Part shown: positions 10,901 to 16,614 of the stretch, piece by piece
How the letters are laid out: each line of letters starts with the position of its first letter
Numbering within the stretch: position 1 is the first letter of the stretch
Assembly (NCBI RefSeq): GCF_006715635.1
Contig: NZ_VFNP01000002.1
Location: 2,294,001 to 2,358,000 of the forward strand
DNA: 64,000 nt
Source of the DNA: Streptomyces sp. SLBN-118
GTDB lineage: Bacteria; Actinomycetota; Actinomycetes; Streptomycetales; Streptomycetaceae
Direction of reading: 5' to 3'
Made by a program: the position numbers and the translations under genes
The notes under the pieces: generated by a model
What the model was told of the DNA's origin: nothing
What the model saw: the letters and a program-made list of their open reading frames with translations, nothing else
Database searches by the model: none

Positions 10901-11178
10901 TGGTGAAGTACGCGGCCGGGCACCCCACCGACCCGATAACCCCGTTCGTCCCGCTCTTCGTCGACCGCTGTGCCCGCGCCGACATGACCGTGAGCGAGAT
11001 GTACTTCCAGGGCGTTTTCACGGAGTTCACCCGCGACAACGCGGAACGGGCCCTGGCGGACGCCGGGATCGACACTCCGCCGGTGGACGCGATGATGGAC
11101 GGCTACATCGACTACCTCCAACAAGCCGACTATGTGAGGCCGGTGAAGAACCAGGAGCAGGGAGCGTCACGGTGGTGA
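7906..11178 (+). CDS. NRPS-like MbtH-A-T-thioester reductase
   Basis: The 1090-residue protein is a one-module assembly line. Residues ~15-75 form an MbtH-like domain (NDEEQYAIWP, PAGW, WTDMRP), normally a separate helper of adenylation domains. The adenylation domain (~85-590) shows IYTSGSTGPPKGV, NAYGLTETTIT, YRTGDLGRRRPDG, GRVDDQMKIRGFRVD and PSGKLDRKA. The carrier domain has DDFFELGGNSL with the phosphopantetheine Ser at ~627. The C-terminal reductase (~710-1085) has the NAD(P)H motif VLLTGATGFCG and YVESK (catalytic Tyr ~872, Lys). It should activate one amino acid and release it reductively as an aldehyde or alcohol. There is no condensation domain; the overlapping Aat-type gene may make the peptide bond. 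The GTG at 7906 has AGGAGG upstream and is preferred to GTG 7831. Confidence 0.92.
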   Translation: MTEREDSPAESAAPSVVLGNDEEQYAIWPAERRIPAGWRLIGGPASAEWCGSQVERLWTDMRPASARAERRLPGSGPGIVPELVRERARHEPSAPAVLSDEGRLTYAELTDQADRLARDLRESGVDAESVVTVCLDRVPELIVALLAVLSSGGAFLPLDPATPQQRIVALVGETSSRVIISSREHAPLFAGCEARILYAGEPATQAPQEKPRPARGPRPDDLAYVIYTSGSTGPPKGVMITHRSLAHSLSVVARAYELTPGDRVLHAAALGFDTSLEQIFATLISGATLVLAGTGTWAPTDLLHRLPEQGITVADLTPAYWHRLVSLADRGDVLSSLRLGIVGGEIVTATDCLAILRRIPGGRLVNAYGLTETTITSTLCDLKEEVLSAPDTAVAPIGRALEGNHIHVLDAELNPVQPGRRGEIYIGGAGLARGIWQQPALTAQQFLPDPHGSAPGDRMYRTGDLGRRRPDGSLEILGRVDDQMKIRGFRVDPAEIEAALASHPEVSQAMVVARSRDNGDRHLIAYYTPAGPPDGGEAALRTRLRSELGEVLPGYMIPAAFHAVEQLPLAPSGKLDRKAVPEPKPAATTADTEDRPVPQGMAQLWSQLLGVDYVRPQDDFFELGGNSLLAMEMLARTRVIFGIGVSQIRELTRSLLRQPMLGAFTESVRQARAGTLAHPEGGSVDFTAETDRRVPAVRHNAPAPHPRHPGDVLLTGATGFCGAYMIDELLRTATGRVLCLVRASDELEGMERLRESHKRYVLSDLFSDRVQPVVGDLGKPGLGLSPGAFEELGSTIDAVYHFGGQVNFIYPYHDLRAANVEGTYEIIRLAADRAVPVHFTSSMAVLAGFGPAGVREVTENTPLRFPEYLSVGYVESKWVGEALLKKASDAGLPVAIHRLMDITGGSTTGVMNTSSEMAALFGFIARTGLCPDVRLPLDFLPADHLARAIGHISTHHPARGEVYHLTNPRPTLLDSLAERLRRRGYPVQAIPYAEWIAALVKYAAGHPTDPITPFVPLFVDRCARADMTVSEMYFQGVFTEFTRDNAERALADAGIDTPPVDAMMDGYIDYLQQADYVRPVKNQEQGASRW

Positions 11179-11987
11179 GCCGATGCCCGGGCTGGGAGAC
11201 GCTGGACGTGCTGGGAGCCGCGCCCGACGGTCCGGTGGCCTTCTCCGCCGACCTCAGTCCCACCAGCCTCCTGAAGGCGTACCGGGCAGGGGTCTATCCG
11301 TTCCCGGCATCCGACGAGTACACCCGCGTCCTCAACGAGGTGGTCTTCGCCGACCAGGTCGAGGACGGCCGCATCCCGCTCGTGGGGGAGGACTCGGCCG
11401 ATCCCTACGCCGTCTCCTGGTGGTCGCCCGACCCCAGGCCGGTGCTGCCCGTCTCGGCCGCGCACCTCAGCCGGAGCCTCGCCCGGCAGCTGCGCAACAA
11501 GCTGCCGTGGTCGACCAGCATGAACCAGAGGTTCGAGCAGGTCGTCCGCGAATGCAGCACCGACCGCGACCCCCTGTGGCTCACCGAAGAGCTGATCGCG
11601 AGCCTGATCAGCCTCCACGAGCTGGGGCATGCTCACAGCGTCGAGGTGTGGGAGGGCGACGATCTGGTCGGCGGTGTCTTCGGCCTCCAGGTCGGATCGG
11701 TCGTCAGCATGGACTCGATGTTCTTCCATCGTCCAGGTGCCTCGAAGGTCGCGGTGTCCGACCTCGCGGCGCGCTTCGCCGAGGCCGGCGGTGAGCTGCT
11801 CGACGCGCAGCGGGACAGCCCGCACGTCCGCGGCCTGGGCGCCCTTCTCGTACCGCGGAAGGAGTATGTGCGACATCTCCGCGGCACCGGGCGCGACGGC
11901 CTCCCGATGCCCACCGCCACCTTGCCCGCCCGCCGCCTCGCCGAGCCGGCGGCCGGACACGGTGCTGGGGTCGCCCCGTCGCGCTGA
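11172..11987 (+). CDS. aat: Leucyl/phenylalanyl-tRNA-protein transferase family enzyme
   Basis: The 271-residue protein has the Aat fold markers: WWSPDPRPVL, LHELGHAHSVEVW, LVGGVFGLQVG, DSMFF, ASKVA and LGALLVPRKEY. The catalytic pair seen in E. coli Aat as Asp186/Gln188 aligns with DAQ at residues 211-213. Classical Aat moves Leu or Phe from tRNA onto N-terminal basic residues. Here the gene overlaps the reductase-type NRPS gene by a few bases (GTG at 11172, or GTGA at 11175) and has GGAG seven bases upstream, so the two are translationally coupled. This suggests a biosynthetic role: aminoacylating the carrier-bound amino acid or its product. Departures such as MDSMF for GESMF hint at a specialised branch. 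Confidence 0.88.
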   Translation: MVSRCPGWETLDVLGAAPDGPVAFSADLSPTSLLKAYRAGVYPFPASDEYTRVLNEVVFADQVEDGRIPLVGEDSADPYAVSWWSPDPRPVLPVSAAHLSRSLARQLRNKLPWSTSMNQRFEQVVRECSTDRDPLWLTEELIASLISLHELGHAHSVEVWEGDDLVGGVFGLQVGSVVSMDSMFFHRPGASKVAVSDLAARFAEAGGELLDAQRDSPHVRGLGALLVPRKEYVRHLRGTGRDGLPMPTATLPARRLAEPAAGHGAGVAPSR

Positions 11988-11989
11988 CA

Positions 11990-12188
11990 CGAGCCACGCT
12001 CGATGGCACAGCCTCGAACTCGGGCACATGCAGCGGACCGGCGAACTCCAGTGCCGGTCGCAGGCTCCGCCCGCCCAGCAGCACAGCGTCCCGTAATAGT
12101 CGATGGTGAGCACCGAGCCCAGTCCGATGACCAGTGCCGCCAGATGTACGAACAGCGCGACCGTGCGGGCCGTTTGGCCGACGTCCAC
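11990..12188 (-). pseudogene. Broken membrane-protein gene (N-terminal remnant)
   Basis: The minus strand encodes a membrane-protein start (VGQTARTVALFVHLAALV, then GSVLTIDYYG). At about 12100 the frame shifts and continues as LLGGRSLRPALEF-AGPLHVPEF, then ends near the aat stop. The two pieces together read like the first ~60 residues of a small integral membrane protein common in Streptomyces. The rest is missing. It is not expected to function. Confidence 0.6.
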
Positions 12189-12334
12189 GTGCAGTCGGTA
12201 TCACCTCGCGCGCCGACCTGATCCGCCGGTTCGCAGCCCGGACGTGCTCCGGCACATGATCCGCGGTAGCCGTCGCCGTGCAGAAGGCTGTCGGGCAGGT
12301 TCACAGACGGAGCGGCGTGCGGGTTGGCGGACCG

Positions 12335-12526
12335 TCAGTCGTCGAAGTGCGTCTGGGAACCGGCGGTGGACGTGGTGGTACCGCACGCCAGCAGCAGGTC
12401 GTGGTCGTTGACGGCCGGGCGCCCGTCGGACAGGACGTTCAACTGGAGCGTGGGGTCATAGGCGTAAGGGACCACGTCCGGGGCAGGCACGGCGGGACGG
12501 GCATAGTTCAGTGCGAACGGTCTCAT
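12335..12526 (-). CDS. ATP-grasp (graspetide) RiPP precursor peptide, orphan
   Basis: The 63-residue peptide matches the putative ATP-grasp-target RiPP family (TIGR04186 type). It begins MRPFALNYARP, has PYAYDP...LQLNVLSDGRP in the leader, and ends with a Thr/Ser-rich core closed by acidic residues, TTTSTAGSQTHFDD. In this family an ATP-grasp ligase joins core Ser/Thr hydroxyls to Asp/Glu carboxylates, making macrocyclic esters. A strong ribosome site (GAGGAG, six bases before ATG) supports expression. The usual downstream ATP-grasp and methyltransferase genes are absent: only the broken membrane-protein gene and aat follow. The maturase must act in trans from elsewhere, or the gene is a leftover. 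Confidence 0.85.
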   Translation of the reverse strand: MRPFALNYARPAVPAPDVVPYAYDPTLQLNVLSDGRPAVNDHDLLLACGTTTSTAGSQTHFDD

Positions 12527-13454
12527 GATGTCTCCTCATACGTGCCGGTGGGGCGGCAGGCTCCGAACTTCCTCATCGGGCAGGGGTGTTGGGGCGGTGG
12601 TTGCGCGCAGCCACCGACAACGTCCTTCCGGACCGCAACGACAGCCGCCGATTTCCGGGCCCGCCGAACGGGCACCGGCTGTCGCGCTCGTACGGATGAC
12701 GGGTGACCGGGGTCCACGGCTGAGGTCGCATCGCGCTGCGCCTGGGCGAAGCGTCGACCAGGGCGACGTGTCAGGTCTCCGCGCGATGGTGACGCCGGAC
12801 GGCACATCGATACGGGACAGCAGCCCGTACTGCGTGTACTCGCCGACGGCGTGCTTGATCAGGACCTCTAGCCGAATGTTTCGCCTCGGCCGACGGCACA
12901 GGCGCGGCTGACGAGCTGCCGGGTGGCGGCCTGGTGATGTGGGACGCGTTGTCGTCCGACTGCAGATGTCAAGGTGGCTCCGTACTCCGAACGCCTACGA
13001 GGTGAGCTGTCGGGTTCGGGCTGGAGTTGCCCGGCCGTGGTTCTCACGGCTTCACCCCAAGCCGCCCGGGTACGTGTTGTCCCGTACGGCGCAAGTGGGT
13101 CCCCCGCTCCTGCCAGGCGGTGTGGTGATGTGCTGCCGCGCGCCGGGGGCAGGATTAGGCGGTCCGGCCACGCGGTGTTCGACTTCTCCGAACGCCGAGC
13201 ACGTTAGGGGGACCTTGCGTTCGAGCACAAGGTCTCCACAACCGGACTTGCATCAACTGGCTTTTCCTACAAGTGAGTTCGTGATAGGTACACCCGGTAC
13301 CCCCGGTAAGGAGTGATGCGTGCAGGCGTTTGCGTGTCAGTAATCCAGGCTGCTAAGACGGTGCCGACCCGCGTCGACAGCGCTTGCCTTGCCGGCTCCG
13401 GACGGAGTGCGGGCACTCCCCCGAGCACGAGGCAAACGGGCGCTGCGGCCTTGA
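12527..13454. other. Degenerate region without a recognisable intact gene
   Basis: About 930 bases contain only short, conflicting frames. On the minus strand near 12790-12890 the stretch LIKHAVGEYTQYGLLSRIDV reads like real protein, but it is soon lost, so it may be a scrap of a decayed gene. Nothing else could be assigned. The promoter of the RiPP precursor must lie just right of 12526. Confidence 0.4.
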
Positions 13455-13676
13455 TTACCGGGCCGCCCGACGGGGGCCGCGTGGTGCCTTCAGGGCGAGG
13501 AGCGGGCCGATGGCGAGAAGTACGGCGAGGGCGGCACAGCCGTGGGTGAGGGTGGAGAGAGCCAATACCGGCGACGAGGAGCGAGGTGACGGCGTCCTCG
13601 CTGAACCCGCCGAGGTTGGCGCCGATACCGTGGGCGCCGAGGGCGGGGTGAAGCCGGCGGCGTAGAGCGGCCACAT
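13455..13676 (-). pseudogene. MFS transporter pseudogene, internally deleted
   Basis: The minus strand starts MWPLYAAGFT. After a one-base shift it continues ALGAHGIGANLGGFSEDAV, typical of the first helix and loop of an MFS protein. Frame then changes again to a hydrophobic tail (LAVLLAIGPLLALKAPRGP) like an MFS C-terminus. About 350 internal residues are missing. An unrecognised fragment ending HCTAVCEDYAERVFAALHA lies immediately upstream (13707-13790, minus) and may have been its operon partner. Confidence 0.6.
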
Positions 13677-13792
13677 GGCCCGCTTCGAGGCTATGGCGGT
13701 GGCGGGTCACGGGGTCGGCTCCTCGTCGGGGGCGTGCAGAGCGGCGAAGACGCGCTCTGCGTAGTCCTCACAGACGGCGGTGCAGTGTTTGA

Positions 13793-13827
13793 GGCGCCCC
13801 GGTGGCCTCGGTGGCCTCCGGGGCGCC
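13793..13827. terminator. GC-rich hairpin between decayed genes and bfr
   Basis: A perfect 10-bp stem, GGCGCCCCGG paired with CCGGGGCGCC, encloses a 15-base loop containing a repeated GGTGGCCT. It lies upstream of bfr, so it is more likely the end of a lost gene than a bfr terminator. Confidence 0.45.
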
Positions 13828-13964
13828 AGTCACATCTCGGGAACCCAGGTAAGTACGGCCTTCCTGGAAGTCGTACCGGTCTGGTGAAACGATGTCCGTA
13901 GGCAGCAGCCGCCGGTGCGGCGCTTCTCCGTGCCCGCCCGGCCAGGAGCAGGGAGGCAGGAGCC

Positions 13965-14444
13965 ATGCAGGGCGACCCCGAGGTCCTGGAGTTCCTCAAC
14001 GAGCAGCTGACCGCGGAGCTGACCGCAATCAATCAGTACTTCCTGCACGCCAAGATGCAGGAGAACTTCGGCTGGCCCAAACTTGCGGCGCACACCCGGC
14101 ACGAGTCGTTCGACGAGATGAATCACGCGGAGGTCCTGACCGACCGGATCCTCCTGCTGGACGGTCTGCCGAACTACCAGCGGCTCTTCCATGTACGGGT
14201 GGGCCAGAGCGTCACCGAGATGTTCCAGGCCGACCGCGAGGTCGAAGTCGAAGCGATCGACCGCCTCAAGCGCGGCGTCGAGGTGATGCGGGCCAAGGGC
14301 GACATCACCTCGGCCAACCTCTTCGAGTCGATCCTTGCCGACGAGGAAGCCCATATCGACTACCTCGACACCCAGCTCGACCTGGTCGAAAAGCTGGGTG
14401 AACCGCTCTATCTCGCCCAGCTGATCGAGCAGCCGGAGAGCTGA
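13965..14444 (+). CDS. bfr: Bacterioferritin
   Basis: The 159-residue protein is a full-length bacterioferritin, the 24-subunit iron store that oxidises Fe(II) and holds ferric mineral in the cytoplasm. Ferroxidase ligands are visible: Glu18 (LTAELTAIN), Glu51 and His54 (DEMNHAEVL), Glu94 (REVEVEAI), Glu127 and His130 (DEEAHIDYL). Met52, the haem ligand, is present in the same DEMNH motif. CAGGAG lies close before the ATG. It converges with a ZIP-family metal transporter 10 bases away whose promoter has an iron box, which links the pair to iron homeostasis. No bfd ferredoxin gene is adjacent. Confidence 0.96.
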   Translation: MQGDPEVLEFLNEQLTAELTAINQYFLHAKMQENFGWPKLAAHTRHESFDEMNHAEVLTDRILLLDGLPNYQRLFHVRVGQSVTEMFQADREVEVEAIDRLKRGVEVMRAKGDITSANLFESILADEEAHIDYLDTQLDLVEKLGEPLYLAQLIEQPES

Positions 14445-14454
14445 GCTCGCGGGT

Positions 14455-15285
14455 TCACACTCCGGCCGCGGTGACCACGGCGTCGGTGGCGAAGCCGAGC
14501 AGCAGGCCCAACAGGATCATCCAGGTGGTCAGTTCCTTCATGGCGGCCCGGCGGACAACGGCGAGCAGCTCGATGATCACGTAGAGGATGGACCCGGCAG
14601 CCAGGCCCAGGAAGGCGATGCTGAGGGTTTCGTTGACGACCTGCTGGCCGACCAGGGTGCCCACGAAGGTGGGACCGCCGCCGATCAGGCCGAGCAGCGC
14701 GAGGGTTCCCCACGAGGGCCGTTCGCCCTCTGCGGCCAGCGGGGCGACGATTCCGAAGCCCTCGGTCGCGTTGTGCAGCCCGAACCCGATGACCAGCAGG
14801 ACGGCGAGGGAGATTTCGCCCTGTGCTGCGGAGTTGCCGATCGCCAGGCCCTCCGCGAAGTTGTGCAGGCCGATGCCCGTGGCGATCATGAAGGCGAGAC
14901 CGGCGGCCCGTGAACGGGCCCTGGGGGCCAGTTCGGTGGCGGTTGCCGCCCCGGGCCCGTCGGGCGAATCCGCAGCGGAAGCCCGACGGCGGGAACTCCA
15001 CCGGTCGTAGTACACAAGGCCGCACAGTCCGACGGCGAGGCCGGCGGTGAGAACCACGCCGCCCGTGGCCGCTGTCGCCCAGTGGTGATCGCTCAGCGAG
15101 GCGTCGGTCGGCTCCCAGGCTGCGCCGAGGACGTCCCAGAGCAGGAAGAGCAGGATGCCGACGGCAACCGCGTTGAGACCGGCGCTCAGGCGGGGAACAG
15201 GCCTGCGCAGTCGGCCGACGGGCAGGCCGAGACAGATGGTGAACCCGGCGATGGCGCCGAGCAGGGCGATCTGCACATCGGACAC
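14455..15285 (-). CDS. ZIP-family metal transporter
   Basis: The 276-residue integral membrane protein has the two ZIP metal-site motifs: HNFAEGLAIG in helix 4 and HNATEGFGI in helix 5. These match the HNxPEG pattern of ZupT-type importers of Zn, Fe or Mn. A His-poor, Ala/Arg/Ser-rich cytoplasmic loop separates helices 3 and 4. GTG 15285 (start VSDVQIALLGAI) is chosen over ATG 15354, because the latter would place the iron-box palindrome inside the coding sequence. Iron-dependent repression by a DtxR/DmdR protein is inferred from the box at 15334-15352. Iron or manganese uptake is therefore likely. Confidence 0.88.
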   Translation of the reverse strand: MSDVQIALLGAIAGFTICLGLPVGRLRRPVPRLSAGLNAVAVGILLFLLWDVLGAAWEPTDASLSDHHWATAATGGVVLTAGLAVGLCGLVYYDRWSSRRRASAADSPDGPGAATATELAPRARSRAAGLAFMIATGIGLHNFAEGLAIGNSAAQGEISLAVLLVIGFGLHNATEGFGIVAPLAAEGERPSWGTLALLGLIGGGPTFVGTLVGQQVVNETLSIAFLGLAAGSILYVIIELLAVVRRAAMKELTTWMILLGLLLGFATDAVVTAAGV

Positions 15286-15333
15286 GGCTGTTCCAGGTGG
15301 GCGCTGTGCTGGGAGTGGCCTCGCAGCTTCAGG

Positions 15334-15352
15334 GAGGTAAGCCTTACCTAAC
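15334..15352 (-). promoter_or_regulatory. DtxR/DmdR-type iron box
   Basis: On the minus strand TTAGGTAAGGCTTACCTCC closely matches the 19-bp actinobacterial iron box TTAGGTTAGGCTAACCTAA. Its central 15 bases are a perfect palindrome. It lies about 50 bases upstream of the ZIP transporter start and should bind an Fe(II)-loaded repressor. Confidence 0.75.
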
Positions 15353-15405
15353 AAGTTTCGCCCCGCCGAAGATCCGCCGCAAGTCGGGGCGGTTCCCCCA
15401 GCGCC

Positions 15406-15918
15406 TTACGTGATCTGGGCGGCTGCCCACTCTGCCCAGTCGCGGCGCATGGCGTTGAATCGCAGGCCGTATTCCAGAGCGATCCGGCCGTAGACCGCGA
15501 GGTTGTCGCCGCCCCAGTCGCTGGATTCCGCCAGTCGACGCAGGTCCTCCTCCCCCTGGGCGGACATCTCGATCAGTTCCATGAGATAGGCGCGCGCTTG
15601 CCCGGGAGTCAGCACGCCGAGGAAGAACACCCGCAGCAGGATGTCGCTGCGGGTGTTCCTCTGCGGCTGGGTCTCGGTCAGCCAGCGCCGCAGCTCGGCC
15701 AGCCCCGGGTCCGTAAGGGCGTACTCCTTACGGCCTCGCGGCCCTTCCGTGGCCGCGACGATCAGCCCGGCGTCTGCGAGCTTGCTCAACTCTGTGTAGA
15801 TCTGGCTCTGCGTCGCGGGCCAGACGGCGGCCAGTGAGGTGTCGAACAGTTTCAGGAGGTCATAGCCGCTGGCGGGGTGCTCGGAGAGGAGTCCGAGCAG
15901 TGCGTGTCGGAGGCTCAT
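15406..15918 (-). CDS. PadR-family transcriptional regulator
   Basis: The 170-residue protein has the PadR winged-helix signature. It opens SLRHALLGLLSEHPASGYDL and continues QSQIYTELSKLADAGLI and RKEYALTDPGLAELRRWL. A C-terminal helical dimerisation region (about 100-170) follows. PadR proteins usually repress a divergent or downstream membrane or efflux gene until a ligand binds. The gene diverges from the membrane protein at 16010, and the shared 90-base gap carries two copies of a GACATGTC palindrome that are likely its operators. Confidence 0.93.
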   Translation of the reverse strand: MSLRHALLGLLSEHPASGYDLLKLFDTSLAAVWPATQSQIYTELSKLADAGLIVAATEGPRGRKEYALTDPGLAELRRWLTETQPQRNTRSDILLRVFFLGVLTPGQARAYLMELIEMSAQGEEDLRRLAESSDWGGDNLAVYGRIALEYGLRFNAMRRDWAEWAAAQIT

Positions 15919-15930
15919 GCCCGCACTCTA

Positions 15931-15991
15931 CATTCCAGTATTGACATGTCACTACCAGACGCTCTAGTTTCGACATGTCAGAAGTGGAATG
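15931..15991. promoter_or_regulatory. Paired GACATGTC operators in divergent promoter
   Basis: TGACATGTCA (15942-15951) and CGACATGTCA (15971-15980) are two palindromic sites about 29 bases apart. They are framed by CATTCCA (15931-15937) and its complement TGGAATG (15985-15991), so the whole region is one large dyad. Such layouts are typical of PadR autoregulation. Confidence 0.65.
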
Positions 15992-16009
15992 TCGAATGGA
16001 GAGCAACCG

Positions 16010-16573
16010 ATGTCGTACCTGCGCACCTTCCTCCCGTGGATCGTCTTCGCGGTGCTGCCCTCCGGCCAGTGGCATTGGGCGGCGCTGGCCGCCATGGTCC
16101 TTGCGGTGGCATTGATCGCCTCGCAGGTTCGGGCCGGAGCCGGACTCGACTCCCTGATCATCGAGATGGGCTCGGCGGCGTTCTTCGCGGTCCTGGCCGT
16201 GATGGCCTTCGCCGATCCGCATTCGGGCGTGCACGACTACTCGGCGGCCCTCTCGTCGGCCACACTGGCGGTCATCGCCGGGATCTCACTGGCCATCGGC
16301 AAGCCATTCACCCTGGGCATCGCCAAGCACAGCACGCCGCGCGAGATCTGGGGCCTGGCGCCGTTCATCCGTACCAACGTGATCATCACCGCCGTGTGGG
16401 CAGCCGCCTTCGCCGTGACCGCCATCGCGCTCGCTGTCGTCGCGCACGCCGGGTACGCCCACTCCACTCCCGCCACCCTCATCCAGGTCGCCGGATTCGT
16501 CTGCCCGATGGTGTTCACGATCCGCTACGTCGCCGCCGTTCAGGCCAAGGCGGCCGGCGCCGGTGCCCGGTGA
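16010..16573 (+). CDS. Small integral membrane protein of unknown function
   Basis: The 187-residue protein has about six hydrophobic helices (for example WIVFAVLPSG, AALAAMVLAVALIA, ALSSATLAVIAGISLAIG). A conserved-looking loop GKPFTLGIAKHSTPREIW lies between helices 4 and 5. No transporter or enzyme motif was recognised. ATG 16010 is chosen because GGAGAG lies at a proper distance; an in-frame ATG at 15989 would fall inside the operator region. Its job is probably the response controlled by the divergent PadR, perhaps membrane stress or small-molecule resistance; that is inference. Confidence 0.75.
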   Translation: MSYLRTFLPWIVFAVLPSGQWHWAALAAMVLAVALIASQVRAGAGLDSLIIEMGSAAFFAVLAVMAFADPHSGVHDYSAALSSATLAVIAGISLAIGKPFTLGIAKHSTPREIWGLAPFIRTNVIITAVWAAAFAVTAIALAVVAHAGYAHSTPATLIQVAGFVCPMVFTIRYVAAVQAKAAGAGAR

Positions 16574-16614
16574 CGTTCACGCCCACCGCCGGGCGGCAAA
16601 CCCCCGCGCACCTG

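Noticed and set aside
12780..12900. Fragment LIKHAVGEYTQYGLLSRIDV as a gene
   Set aside because: Looks protein-like, but no start, no domain and rapid loss of coding sense; kept only as debris.
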